DNA of 64,000 bases from Microbacterium terrisoli (GTDB taxonomy: Bacteria > Actinomycetota > Actinomycetes > Actinomycetales > Microbacteriaceae): assembly GCF_030866805.1 (NCBI RefSeq), contig NZ_CP133019.1, forward strand, positions 3,162,001 through 3,226,000, given 5' to 3'. Of this stretch, positions 1 to 8,748 are shown piece after piece; the stretch's first letter is position 1; each line of letters begins with the position of its first letter. Under the pieces are notes generated by a model. That model saw only the letters and a program-made list of their open reading frames with translations. It was not told the DNA's origin and did no database searches. The translations under genes were made by a program, and so were the position numbers.

Positions 1-1860
1 AGTGAGCTCTTCGCGCGCCGACAGCGGCAGCACCGTCGCGACGTATTGGTCGGGGCGCACGATCACGATCGCCCCCTCATCGGCGATGCCGCGCAGGTCG
101 AAGACGTCGACGTCGGGGTCGGCCGCCCAGGCCTTCTCCCAGTCCTGCAGTCCGAGCGGCCCAGTGCGCGGCAGCAGGATCTCGGGCAGGTCGGTGACCT
201 CGAGGTCGTGGCACGAGCCGCGGAACACGCCGTGCACGTCGATCACGCTGTCAAGGTCGGCTCCGACCGGTGTGAATCGGCGGATCGGCGAGCCTGCGGC
301 ATCCGCCAGCCATCGCGCGAGCGCCGGCAGCCCGGTGCCGGCCGCATCGGCGAAGGCATACAGCCGCCAGCGCCCGTCGGCGAGGTGGGTGTGTCCGAGC
401 TGTGTGCGCCGCGCGTCGGCCACACGCTGCACCGGCGCGGAGTGGAAGCGGGTGCCGATGGCGAATCCGGATGCCGCAGCCTGGTGCTCTCCGGTGCCGG
501 TGAGCACCGACGGCGTGTACATCGTGGCCAGCCCCGCCGTGTATCTCCCCTGCCGCGCGAATTCCGCCTGCATGTCGACGCTCGCCACGCCTCCGCGCTC
601 GGGGTGGGCGGGATCCAGCGCCGGCTGCGCGATGAACGCCGACCAGAACTTGTCGAACTCGATGAGGTCGTGGGCCACCGCGTGCCGCTCCTCGGAGTAC
701 GTGCGCAGCAGCCCCTCTCCCGATCGCCCCTGCAGCACGGCGGCGAGCTTCCAGCCCAGGTTGAACGCGTCCTGCATCGACACGTTCATCCCCTGGCCCG
801 CCTTCGCGCTGTGCGTGTGGCACGCGTCACCGGCCAGGAACACCCGGGCCGAGGCACCGGCAGGCGCGTCGGCAGACAGATCGTCGAACCGGTCGGCCAG
901 TCTCTGGCCCACCTCGTAGACGCTGGACCATGCCACCGAGCGCACGTCGATCCGGTACGGGTGCAGGATGGCGCTTGCCACCGCAGTGATGTGCTCGACC
1001 GTCGTGTCGCGGATCGTCTTGTCGCCGGCGGGCGCGGTGCCCAGGTCCACGTAGCAGCGCACCATGTTGCCGCCCTCACGGGGGATCATCAGCAGCGAGC
1101 CTTTGCCTGCGGACTGGACGACGTTCTTGGTGCGCCAGTCCGGGAAGTCGGTGACGGCCAGCACATCCATGACGCCCCAGGCGTGATTGGCGGTGTCACC
1201 GCGCAGTTCGCGGCCCAGGGCGTGCCGCACGGCGCTGCGGGCGCCGTCGCACCCGACGACGTACTTCGCCCGGACGGTGAATTCGTCACCGGCATGGTCT
1301 CCCCCGGTGCGCCGCAGGGTCACCGTCAGCGGATACTCGCCGTCGCCGCGCGTGTACCCGACGAACTCGATGCCGTAGTCGGGCTCGAGCCGGGAGGCCG
1401 AGGTCGCGGCGCGCTCGAGCAGGAACTGCTGCATGCGCGCCTGATTGACGATGACATGCGGGAACTCGCTGAGCCCGGGCGGGGTGTCCTGCACCCATCC
1501 GGTGCGCACGATGCTGTCGCGATCGGTCTCTCCCGGTCCCCAGAATCGCACCTCGTTCACCCAGTACGCCTCGCGCAGCAGTCTCTCGGCCAGTCCGAAG
1601 GCCTGGAACATCTCGACCGTGCGGCACGCGACGCCGTCGGCCTGCCCGACCTGCAGCGGTCCGCCGCGTCGTTCGATGATGCGCGTGTCGATGTCGGGGA
1701 AGGCCGCCAGCTGCGCGGCCAGCACGGTGCCGGCAGGTCCGGTGCCGACGATGAGCACATCCACGCTCTCGCCGATCTCGGCGGCACGGGCCAGCGCTTC
1801 GGCGGCGGGCTGCTGCAGGTCGGGGTCGCCCGGACGGTATCCCTCGCGGTAGAACTGCAC
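1..1860 (-). CDS. mobA: 3-hydroxybenzoate 4-monooxygenase (MobA-type FAD monooxygenase), 3' end outside window
   Basis: NAD(P)H- and FAD-dependent aromatic hydroxylase that would convert 3-hydroxybenzoate to protocatechuate in the cytoplasm. Reading from a GTG at 1860 (SD AAGGAG 6 nt upstream) gives 620 uninterrupted codons running off the window, against about 640 residues for Comamonas MobA. Visible are VDVLIVGTGPAG (FAD Rossmann, about residues 33-44), GQADGVACRTVEMF, the DG motif VVGCDGARS and the GD motif FLAGDACHTHSAKAGQGMN, plus a C-terminal thioredoxin-like part typical of phenol hydroxylases. It is divergent from an IclR gene, which probably controls it. Phenol 2-monooxygenase is the main alternative; the N-terminal RPGDPD and LSEFPHVIVNQAR blocks favour MobA. 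Confidence 0.85.
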   Translation of the reverse strand, partial: MQFYREGYRPGDPDLQQPAAEALARAAEIGESVDVLIVGTGPAGTVLAAQLAAFPDIDTRIIERRGGPLQVGQADGVACRTVEMFQAFGLAERLLREAYWVNEVRFWGPGETDRDSIVRTGWVQDTPPGLSEFPHVIVNQARMQQFLLERAATSASRLEPDYGIEFVGYTRGDGEYPLTVTLRRTGGDHAGDEFTVRAKYVVGCDGARSAVRHALGRELRGDTANHAWGVMDVLAVTDFPDWRTKNVVQSAGKGSLLMIPREGGNMVRCYVDLGTAPAGDKTIRDTTVEHITAVASAILHPYRIDVRSVAWSSVYEVGQRLADRFDDLSADAPAGASARVFLAGDACHTHSAKAGQGMNVSMQDAFNLGWKLAAVLQGRSGEGLLRTYSEERHAVAHDLIEFDKFWSAFIAQPALDPAHPERGGVASVDMQAEFARQGRYTAGLATMYTPSVLTGTGEHQAAASGFAIGTRFHSAPVQRVADARRTQLGHTHLADGRWRLYAFADAAGTGLPALARWLADAAGSPIRRFTPVGADLDSVIDVHGVFRGSCHDLEVTDLPEILLPRTGPLGLQDWEKAWAADPDVDVFDLRGIADEGAIVIVRPDQYVATVLPLSAREELT

Positions 1861-1900
1861 GTGATCTCCTTCGACCGGCGTGTGGAACGGATCTGAATTA

Positions 1901-1914
1901 GTTGGGTCCCCAAC
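1901..1914. promoter_or_regulatory. Putative IclR operator (inverted repeat)
   Basis: Perfect inverted repeat GTTGGG-TC-CCCAAC in the 89-nt gap between divergent mobA and the IclR gene. Its position suits a regulator controlling both promoters; binding is inferred. Confidence 0.5.
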
Positions 1915-1949
1915 GATTGTAGCCGGGATGCGCGTGAGAAGGTAGCCCC

Positions 1950-2693
1950 ATGGCGAATTCCCCGTCGGGTGAATCGGTCACCGAACGACTGCTGCGGGTG
2001 CTCGAGACGTTCACCCCGACGCGCACCGTGCAGACCGCGTCCGAGATCGGGCGCCGCGCGGGCCTTCCCTCGTCGACGGCGCACCGGTTCATCGGCGAGC
2101 TCGTCCAGACCGGCCTGCTCGAGATCGACGAGGGTCGGAGGGTGCGGGTGGGAATGCGCCTCTGGGAGCTGGCGACCCGATCCTCGGCGGCGCTCCGACT
2201 GCGGCAGGCGGCGATGCCGGCGATGGAGCGCGTGCAGGCCCGGATCGGCGAGCACACCCAGCTCGCGATCCTCGAGCAGGACGAGGCGCTGTTCCTCGAG
2301 CGGCTGTCGAGCCCGGATGCCACCTCCAACGTGACGCGGATCGCCGGCCGGCTGCCACTGCACGCGTCGAGCTCCGGCTTGGTGCTGCTGGCGTTCGGTG
2401 CCGCCGAACTGCAGGAGCGCGTGCTGGCGGGGCCCCTGGTCGCTCTCACCCGGGCGACGATCACCGACCCGGCCGCGCTGCGGCGCAAGCTCGCCGAGAT
2501 CCGCCGACTGGGCCACGTGGTCGCGCCCGGCTACATCGAAGACGTGGCAACCGGCCTGGCCGTGCCGGTGCGGGACCGGGTAGGCGTCGTGGCCGCACTG
2601 TCGGTGATCATCGAGCGCCACGCCCCGGTGGAGCCCGGCCTGGATGCCCTGCATCGCGCGGCCCGCGACATCCACTCTCGCCTCGACAGCTGA
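1950..2693 (+). CDS. IclR-family transcriptional regulator
   Basis: 247 aa, the usual IclR length. The N-terminal winged helix-turn-helix (about residues 10-70, with GRRAGLPSSTAHRFIGELVQTG as the recognition region) is followed by an effector-binding domain (about 75-245) with the family features LPLHASSSGLVLLAF and GYIEDVATGLAVPV. IclR proteins such as PobR and PcaU control hydroxybenzoate and protocatechuate genes in response to the aromatic acid. Here it sits between mobA (divergent) and pobA (same strand, 115 nt downstream), so either or both are likely targets. Effector and sign of regulation cannot be read from sequence. Confidence 0.9.
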   Translation: MANSPSGESVTERLLRVLETFTPTRTVQTASEIGRRAGLPSSTAHRFIGELVQTGLLEIDEGRRVRVGMRLWELATRSSAALRLRQAAMPAMERVQARIGEHTQLAILEQDEALFLERLSSPDATSNVTRIAGRLPLHASSSGLVLLAFGAAELQERVLAGPLVALTRATITDPAALRRKLAEIRRLGHVVAPGYIEDVATGLAVPVRDRVGVVAALSVIIERHAPVEPGLDALHRAARDIHSRLDS

Positions 2694-2723
2694 CCCGCCC
2701 GCTGCTCGGCGGCCATCTTGATT

Positions 2724-2736
2724 CCCATTGAATGGG
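2724..2736. promoter_or_regulatory. Palindrome upstream of pobA
   Basis: CCCATT-G-AATGGG, a perfect inverted repeat 72 nt before the pobA start. A candidate activator or repressor site for the neighbouring IclR protein; its half-site differs from the one at 1901-1914, so a shared regulator is uncertain. Confidence 0.4.
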
Positions 2737-2808
2737 CAACCAGCAGTCGACGGCACAGGGAGTCGGCCACAATGAAGTCACCCGCTGTGCCCGTCGAAGG
2801 AGACGCCC

Positions 2809-3996
2809 ATGACCACCACCGTCCGTACGCGCGTTGCCATCGTCGGCGCCGGTCCCGCCGGGCTGCTGCTCGCGCAGCTGCTGCGACAGGCCGGCATCGA
2901 ATCGGTCGTGATCGACAGCCGCTCGCGCGCCGACATCGAGCAGACCATCCGCGCCGGCATCCTCGAAGAGGGCACAGTGCAGGCGCTGCTGGCCGCCGGT
3001 GTCGACACGCACGCGCACCAGGTCGGCCAACGCCACGACGGCATCGAACTGCGCTTCGACGGGGTCGGGCACCGCATCGACTTCGCCGAGCTCGTCGGCC
3101 GCGGCGTGTGGCTCTACCCGCAGCACCTGGTGCTGCAGGACCTGCTGGCGACCCTCGTGCCGGCCGGCGCCGACATCCGCTTCGAGACCGCCGCCGTGCG
3201 CATCGAAGACATCGACGGCGACCGGCCGCGCGTCATCGCCACCGACGCCGAGGGCGCCGAGGTCGAGATCTGCGCCGAGATCGTCGTGGGCGCCGACGGG
3301 TCGCATTCGGTCGTGCGCAAGGCCATGTCGGGCTCGCGCGCCGGCCTGTACCGCGAGTACCCGTTCGCCTGGTTCGGCATCCTGTGCGAGGCACCGCCCA
3401 GCGCCCCCGAGCTGATCTACAGCAACTCCCCGAACGGCTTCGCCCTGATCAGCCAGCGCAGCGACACCGTGCAGCGGATGTACTTCCAGTGCGACCCCGA
3501 CGTCGACCCCGACGCGTACACGCAGGAGCAGCTGTGGGAGATCCTGCAGTCGAGGGTGCCGGGCACGACGCTGCACGAGGGGCCGATCTTCCAGCGCGAC
3601 GTGCTGCAGTTCCGCAGCTTCGTGGCCCGGGAGCTGCGCCGCGACCGGATCGTGCTGGTGGGGGATGCCGCGCACACGGTGCCGCCCACGGGCGCGAAGG
3701 GGATGAACCTGGCCATCGCCGATGTGCTGCTGCTGCACCGCGCGCTCGAAGCCTTCCTGCTCTCACAGGACGCCGGCCCGCTCGAGGGCTACGAGCAGGC
3801 GGCGCTGCATCGCATCTGGAAGGCGCAGAACTTCTCGTGGTGGATGACGAGCATGCTGCACCGGATGCCGGGAGCCTCCGAGTTCGACCACATGCGCCAG
3901 CTCGGCGAGCTGCGCAGCGTCACCGACTCGCACGCCGGGCGCACCTACCTCGCCGAGGCCTACACGGGTTGGCCGATGGAGTCGCTCGTTCGTTGA
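2809..3996 (+). CDS. pobA: 4-hydroxybenzoate 3-monooxygenase
   Basis: Single-component FAD hydroxylase converting 4-hydroxybenzoate to protocatechuate with NAD(P)H and O2. 395 aa, matching the 394-aa Pseudomonas enzyme. The FAD GxGxxG is GAGPAG (13-18), the DG motif is VGADGSHS, and the GD motif GDAAHTVPPTGAKGMN places Gly285-Asp286 and Pro293 at the same numbers as in the Pseudomonas enzyme. Tyr204 in ELIYSNSP corresponds to substrate-binding Tyr201, and FSWWMTSMLHR near the C-terminus is also conserved. The start has an AAGGAG ribosome site. It would take the 4-hydroxybenzoate made by the hydroxycinnamate operon downstream. Confidence 0.95.
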   Translation: MTTTVRTRVAIVGAGPAGLLLAQLLRQAGIESVVIDSRSRADIEQTIRAGILEEGTVQALLAAGVDTHAHQVGQRHDGIELRFDGVGHRIDFAELVGRGVWLYPQHLVLQDLLATLVPAGADIRFETAAVRIEDIDGDRPRVIATDAEGAEVEICAEIVVGADGSHSVVRKAMSGSRAGLYREYPFAWFGILCEAPPSAPELIYSNSPNGFALISQRSDTVQRMYFQCDPDVDPDAYTQEQLWEILQSRVPGTTLHEGPIFQRDVLQFRSFVARELRRDRIVLVGDAAHTVPPTGAKGMNLAIADVLLLHRALEAFLLSQDAGPLEGYEQAALHRIWKAQNFSWWMTSMLHRMPGASEFDHMRQLGELRSVTDSHAGRTYLAEAYTGWPMESLVR

Positions 3997-4062
3997 GCGA
4001 GGCGGCGCAGCCGACCAGTCGGGATGAGTCGCGCGAACGTCGCTGCGACGCGCTCGGCATGC

Positions 4063-6003
4063 TCACCGAGCGCCACTGACCCCCTCGGTGGCCAGCCAGG
4101 CGGCGTACGCGTCGAAGGTGTACGGGCGGCCGAGGAAGTCGGCGACCAGGGCTGCGGCATCCTGCGACCCTCCCGGCGCGAGCACGCGGTCGCGATAACG
4201 CGCGGCGACGTCGAGGGCGAACAGGTCGGCGGTGTCGAACGCGCTGAACATGTCCTTGGCGATCACGAGCGACCACATGTAGGTGTAGTAGCCCGAGCCG
4301 TAGCCGTCGAGGTGGCCGAATGCGCAGTGGAAGTGCGTATCGTCGACGTACGGGAACACGGAGTAGCGCGCCTGCGCCTCGCGCACCGCCTGCGTGAGAT
4401 CGTCGGGGACCTCGCGATGGATCTCGAGCGACAGCGCCGCATAGAACATCTGGGTGCGCGCGAGGAAGCCCTTGCCGAAGTCGTCGGCGGTGCGCATGCG
4501 CGCGACCAGATCGGCAGGGATCGTGCGCCCCTCAGCGTCGGTCGCGAAGGTCGCCAGAACGGCGGCATCCCACGCCCATTCTTCGAGCATCTGGCTCGGC
4601 GCCTCGACGAAGTCCCACTCGGTCGCAACGCCCGAGAAGCGCACCCACTGCTGGTCGCCGCCGAGCACGTGGTGGATGAGATGACCGAACTCGTGGAACA
4701 GCGTGACGACCTCGTCGTGCTCCATGAGCCCGGTGCTGAAGTTGCACACCAGCACGCCCTCGGGCAGCTGGCGACCGCGCACGCCCGGCACCAGGTCGAA
4801 CTGCGCGGCGTGCGTGTACTTGCCCTCACGCGGGTGCAGGTCGAGGTGGATGCGGCCGATGCGCTCGCCTCCGCGCAGCACGTCGTACGAGGCGACGGCC
4901 TCGTGCCAGACCGGCACGTCCACGCGCTGCCAGGTCAGGCCGAACAGGCGCCCGGTGACATCGAGCAGCCCCTGACGCACCTTCTCGAAGGCGAAGAACG
5001 TGCGGATGCGCTGCGCGTCGACGGCGAACTGCTCCTTGCGCACGAGTTCGGAGTAGTACGGCACATCGACGGCGTCGATGTCGGTGGCCTCAGGCACATC
5101 CTGCTGCAGCCTGCGCACCAGCACGGCCTTGTCGCGCAGCGCGCTGTCGGCCGCGGCATCCGAGATCCTGTCGATGAACGTGCCGATCGCCCCGCCGTCG
5201 CCGATCATCTTGACCTCGGCGTCGTAGTCGGCCCAGTCGGCATAGCCGAGCAGCCGCGCGTGCTCGGCGCGCAGCGTGAGCAGCCGGTGCAGCACGCCGT
5301 CGTTCTCGGGCCAGGCGATGTTCAGTCGCTCGTGCGTCATGGTGCGGCGCGTCGATGACACGGTGCAGTACGTGCTCAGCGGCACCGAGTCGGGGTAGTC
5401 GGTGGTCACCGCGATCAGCCCGTCCTCGCCGGGCCGATGGGAGGCCATCCAGTCCTCGGGCATTCCCGCCAGCTCGTCGGGACGCACGTGCATCGTGCGC
5501 ACCCCGGCGCGGATGTTCTTGCTGAACTCCTGGCCGGCCAGCACCTCGCTCTGGGCGAGCTCGCGGAGCCGGTCCCGCGTGGCCTCGTCGCGGTCCACGC
5601 CCGCGCGACGGAAGTCGCGCAGTATCCTCGCCAGCAGCCGCGCGGCATCGGCGTCGCCGTCGAGCTCGGCGCCGTCGACGGCGCTCACGATCTCGTAGAG
5701 CTCGCGGTCCAGACCCAGGTCGGTGCCGAACGCCTCAACGCGCTGCAGAGCTTCGTCGGCGGCGTCGCGCACGGCCGCGTCGGGGTGGGTCTGCGCGTAG
5801 AGGGATGCCGCAGCTGCGGCGTTGGCCGACGCGATCTCGATCTCGTTCCAGGCATTCAGCACGGCACGCGCGTCACGCCGGGGCTCGGCGCGCAGGCGTG
5901 CGACCAGCTCGGCGGCGCGGGCGAGTTCGCCGTCGCAGCGCTCGCCGATCCAGGCGAGGGCCGAAGAGGCAGCGGGCAGGCGGAGGGGCTCGAGAGTCGT
6001 CAC
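4063..6003 (-). CDS. M3-family zinc oligopeptidase
   Basis: 646-aa cytoplasmic metallopeptidase of the thimet oligopeptidase/oligopeptidase A family, which cleaves short peptides. The zinc site is HEFGH at 437-441, with the third ligand Glu467 in VEAPSQMLEEW, the same spacing as in neurolysin. The helical N-terminal half (about 1-200) fits the family lid domain, and there is no signal peptide. It is convergent with pobA, 66 nt away, and looks like a housekeeping gene unrelated to the aromatic genes. It shares direction with the MFS gene upstream (10-nt gap), so the two may be cotranscribed. Confidence 0.92.
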   Translation of the reverse strand: MTTLEPLRLPAASSALAWIGERCDGELARAAELVARLRAEPRRDARAVLNAWNEIEIASANAAAAASLYAQTHPDAAVRDAADEALQRVEAFGTDLGLDRELYEIVSAVDGAELDGDADAARLLARILRDFRRAGVDRDEATRDRLRELAQSEVLAGQEFSKNIRAGVRTMHVRPDELAGMPEDWMASHRPGEDGLIAVTTDYPDSVPLSTYCTVSSTRRTMTHERLNIAWPENDGVLHRLLTLRAEHARLLGYADWADYDAEVKMIGDGGAIGTFIDRISDAAADSALRDKAVLVRRLQQDVPEATDIDAVDVPYYSELVRKEQFAVDAQRIRTFFAFEKVRQGLLDVTGRLFGLTWQRVDVPVWHEAVASYDVLRGGERIGRIHLDLHPREGKYTHAAQFDLVPGVRGRQLPEGVLVCNFSTGLMEHDEVVTLFHEFGHLIHHVLGGDQQWVRFSGVATEWDFVEAPSQMLEEWAWDAAVLATFATDAEGRTIPADLVARMRTADDFGKGFLARTQMFYAALSLEIHREVPDDLTQAVREAQARYSVFPYVDDTHFHCAFGHLDGYGSGYYTYMWSLVIAKDMFSAFDTADLFALDVAARYRDRVLAPGGSQDAAALVADFLGRPYTFDAYAAWLATEGVSGAR

Positions 6004-6012
6004 CGGATGAGA

Positions 6013-7212
6013 CTACGACACGGGTCGCGCCGCACGCAGGTGTCGGGCGACCGCCACGCCGGGGCCGAGGAAGAGCAGGACGGCCACGAGTTCGACCAGC
6101 AGCGGCACGGTCCACGCGCCCGTCGCCTCGTGCAGGGCGCCCAGCACGAGAGGACCGGTCGCCGCCACGGCATAGCCGAACCCCTGGACGACGCCCGAGC
6201 GGCCGGCGGTGGTGTGCTCGTCGTCGCCGAACGCGTTGATCATGATGAACACGATCGTGATGCCACCGCCCTGCGCCAGGCCGCCGACGATGCACCAGGC
6301 CAGCCACAGTGACGGCGCGAACAGGAACCCGAGCGGCACCGCCAGCCAGCCGATGCCGACGTAGAGCGTCCCCACCAGGATCGACGAGCGCAGCGTGACG
6401 ATCGGCAGCAGCAGACTGCCGATCATGCCGCCGACCTGGAAGAGCGACGCGATGGCTCCGGCGGCGGTGGTGTCGAACCCCTGGGCCGACAGCATCGTGG
6501 GCAACCAGGCGGTGATCGCATAGAACGCGAACGCCTGCCCGCAGAACGCCGCCGCCAGCAGCCAGGTCGGCCCGTGCCGCAGGACCGAGACACGCGGCGC
6601 GTCGGCGTCGGGGCGGGTGCCGGGCGTCGGAGCGAATGCCGCGCGCACGCCTCGCAGCGCGACCCATGCCAGCAGTGCGACCAGGGCGAACACCGACCAC
6701 GAGGCGATCGCCCAGCGCCAGCCCACCGCATCCGAGAAGGGAGCCGTGCCCAACGTCACGGTCATCGTGCCGACGTTCAGTGCCGCGGTGTAGACGCCCG
6801 TCATGGTGTGCGCGCGGCGCGGGCTGAACTCGCGGGCGATGATGATCGGCAGCACGACGTTGCCGATCGTGACGAACGCGCCCAGCACCGCGGTGCCGAT
6901 CAGCGCGAGCACGATGCCGTCCAGCGAGCGCAGCACGCTGCCGATCACGACGCCGGTAAGGGTCAGCGAGAGCGCGACATCCGCCCCCGCCCGGCGGATG
7001 ATCGCGATCGCCAGCGGCGCGCACGCCGCGAAGCACAGCACCGGGATCGTCGTGAGCAGTCCGACCACCCCGGCACCCACGTGCAGGTCGTCGCCGATCT
7101 CTCCGGCGACCGGCGCGACCGCGAGGATCGGTCCGCGCAGCATCGCCGCCGCCAGCACGATGACCACGACCAGCAGCGGCAGGGAACGGGATGCTGCGGT
7201 GCGGTCGGCCAT
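6013..7212 (-). CDS. MFS transporter, CynX/NimT type
   Basis: 399-aa integral membrane protein with about 12 hydrophobic segments, resembling the cyanate/2-nitroimidazole (CynX) branch of the major facilitator superfamily: LRGPILAVAPVAGEI near the N-terminus and FYAITAWLPTMLSAQG in the second half. An upstream in-frame GTG at 7248 would add 12 residues including a TTA codon, very rare in this genome, so the ATG at 7212 is preferred. It lies between the M3 peptidase and a divergently oriented block of hydroxycinnamate genes. Substrate unknown; export or uptake of a small organic anion is possible. Confidence 0.85.
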   Translation of the reverse strand: MADRTAASRSLPLLVVVIVLAAAMLRGPILAVAPVAGEIGDDLHVGAGVVGLLTTIPVLCFAACAPLAIAIIRRAGADVALSLTLTGVVIGSVLRSLDGIVLALIGTAVLGAFVTIGNVVLPIIIAREFSPRRAHTMTGVYTAALNVGTMTVTLGTAPFSDAVGWRWAIASWSVFALVALLAWVALRGVRAAFAPTPGTRPDADAPRVSVLRHGPTWLLAAAFCGQAFAFYAITAWLPTMLSAQGFDTTAAGAIASLFQVGGMIGSLLLPIVTLRSSILVGTLYVGIGWLAVPLGFLFAPSLWLAWCIVGGLAQGGGITIVFIMINAFGDDEHTTAGRSGVVQGFGYAVAATGPLVLGALHEATGAWTVPLLVELVAVLLFLGPGVAVARHLRAARPVS

Positions 7213-7286
7213 GGGCGACAACGCTACCCCGGCTAAGGCGGCGACCACTCCACGTCGCCCATGCCGGTCCGTTCGGGCCCGTCCGC

Positions 7287-7733
7287 TCAGGGACCGATGG
7301 CGAGGCGACGCAGCAATGCGGTGAAGGTGTCGAACTCCTCGTCGTCGAACACGGCGAAGTGCGCGCGCTGAGCTGCCTCCACAGCTTCGCGCGCCCGTGC
7401 GCAGGCGGTGCGTCCCGCCGCGGTTGCCACCACGACGTTCACGCGGCGATCGCGGGGGTCGGGCTCACGGCTGACCCAGCCGCGCCGCTCGAGGTCATCG
7501 AGCAGGCTCACGACCTGGCTCGGATCCAGGCGCAGGAACTCGCTGAGCTCACGCTGGGTGGGGCGCAGGTCGCCGCACGCGAGCGCGAGCACCGAGTACG
7601 AGCGCACCTTCAGTCCGTGCGAGGCGAGGGCGGCGGCGGCATCCGCGAGCGAGAGCGCGTTGGCGCGCGCGAGCAGGAACGCGGGATCGCTGCCCACCGA
7701 CGTCTCCCACAGCGATGTCGTCGTGTCTTGCAT
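7287..7733 (-). CDS. MarR-family repressor, CouR-like
   Basis: 148 aa. The ATG at 7733 is chosen because GGGGAGG lies just upstream; an in-frame start 36 nt earlier lacks such a site. A winged helix of the MarR type is visible: TQRELSEFLRLDPSQVVSLLDDLERRGWVSREPDPRDRR in short conserved steps from about residue 58 to 100. It is divergent from the operon of SDR, amidohydrolase, acyl-CoA dehydrogenase, MaoC and CoA ligase. In Rhodococcus jostii the homologous cou genes are repressed by the MarR protein CouR, relieved by p-coumaroyl-CoA. A strong palindrome in the shared promoter region (7769-7789) is the likely operator. Assignment as CouR rests on context. Confidence 0.8.
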   Translation of the reverse strand: MQDTTTSLWETSVGSDPAFLLARANALSLADAAAALASHGLKVRSYSVLALACGDLRPTQRELSEFLRLDPSQVVSLLDDLERRGWVSREPDPRDRRVNVVVATAAGRTACARAREAVEAAQRAHFAVFDDEEFDTFTALLRRLAIGP

Positions 7734-7768
7734 GGCACCTCCCCTTGGGCCAATACTGCCAGACGGCA

Positions 7769-7801
7769 ATCATTGACATTTTCAATGATGTGCGATTTCA
7801 T
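7769..7801 (+). promoter_or_regulatory. Promoter and MarR operator for the hydroxycinnamate operon
   Basis: Perfect inverted repeat ATCATTGA-N5-TCAATGAT (7769-7789) overlaps a consensus -35 box TTGACA (7773-7778); a -10 candidate TTTCAT follows at 7796 with 17-nt spacing. A repressor on the palindrome would cover the -35 box. The ribosome site GAAGGAG lies before the SDR start at 7831. Confidence 0.7.
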
Positions 7802-7830
7802 CTGAGTAACGCAAGAGCGAAGGAGCAGGG

Positions 7831-8748
7831 ATGTCACTTCACGGCAAAGTCGCCATCGTCACCGGATCGGGCCGCGGGCTGGGGCTCGCCTACGCGCAGG
7901 AACTCGCCCGGCAGGGCGCCGACGTCGTGGTCAACGACGTCGACGAGGTGACGGCCACCGAGGCCGTGGCATCCATCACCGCCGCCGGCGGCCAGGCGAC
8001 CGCCGTCGTCGCGCCGGTGGGATCGACCGAGACCGCACAGCTGCTCGTGAAGACCGCAGTCGACACGTACGGGCGCCTGGACATCCTGGTGACCAACGCC
8101 GGCGTGCTGCGCGACCGTGTGCTGTGGAAGATGAGCGACGACGACTTCGACACCGTCGTGAATGTGCACCTGCGCGGAACGTTCACGTGTGTGCGTGAAG
8201 CGGCCTCCTACATGCGCGAGCATGAGATCGCCGGCCGGATCATCTGCATCGGCTCGCCGGCCGGCCAGCGCGGCAACTTCGGCCAGACGAACTACTCGGG
8301 CGTGAAGGCCGCCATCGTCGGCATGGTGCGCACGTGGTCGATGGAGCTGAAGAAGGCCGGGATCACCGCGAACGCCGTCATCCCCGTAGCCTCCACCGCC
8401 ATGACCGCCACGATCCCCTACTTCGCCGCCGCGGTCGAGGCCGAGCAGTCCGGCCGGCAGCTGCCGGCGTTCTTCCGCCACGACCTGGGCTTCGGCACCG
8501 CCGGCGATGTCGCAGGACTGGTCGCCTACCTCGCATCGGATGCCGCAGCCGGCGTCACCGGTCAGGCCGTCGGCGTCGGCGGGGACCGGCTGCAGATCTG
8601 GTCGCACCCCGAGGCCGTCTTCAGCGCCTACCACGAGGGCGGCTGGGACGTCGCATCGCTCGAGGACGCGTTCGGCGACATCATCGACGCGCACCGGCAG
8701 TCGGTCGGCGAGACCTTCCCGCCGCTGCCCGAGGACCTGCAGCGGTGA
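7831..8748 (+). CDS. couN: SDR-family 3-hydroxyacyl-CoA dehydrogenase (CouN-like)
   Basis: 305-aa short-chain dehydrogenase. The NAD-binding motif TGSGRGLG covers residues 11-18, NAG follows, and the catalytic pair is Tyr155/Lys159 in YSGVK. It resembles the dehydrogenase part of 17-beta-HSD type 4, used in peroxisome-like beta-oxidation. The C-terminal 50 residues beyond the core fold are typical of that group. It is first in an operon whose order (SDR, amidohydrolase, then MaoC) matches couNOM of Rhodococcus, so it should oxidise the 3-hydroxy-3-(hydroxyphenyl)propanoyl-CoA to the beta-keto ester. Its stop overlaps the next start. Confidence 0.8.
   Translation: MSLHGKVAIVTGSGRGLGLAYAQELARQGADVVVNDVDEVTATEAVASITAAGGQATAVVAPVGSTETAQLLVKTAVDTYGRLDILVTNAGVLRDRVLWKMSDDDFDTVVNVHLRGTFTCVREAASYMREHEIAGRIICIGSPAGQRGNFGQTNYSGVKAAIVGMVRTWSMELKKAGITANAVIPVASTAMTATIPYFAAAVEAEQSGRQLPAFFRHDLGFGTAGDVAGLVAYLASDAAAGVTGQAVGVGGDRLQIWSHPEAVFSAYHEGGWDVASLEDAFGDIIDAHRQSVGETFPPLPEDLQR

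Noticed and set aside
46..1896. A 616-codon plus-strand frame opposite mobA
   Set aside because: No conserved motif, whereas the minus strand encodes a clear FAD monooxygenase over the same span.
2741..2748. CAGCAGTC near pobA as a further copy of the 73-bp repeat
   Set aside because: Only one arm is present; no GACTGCTG partner at the required distance.
7213..7248. Upstream GTG start for the CynX-type MFS gene
   Set aside because: It would require a TTA codon, very rare here, and the added residues are not conserved-looking; the ATG at 7212 is preferred.
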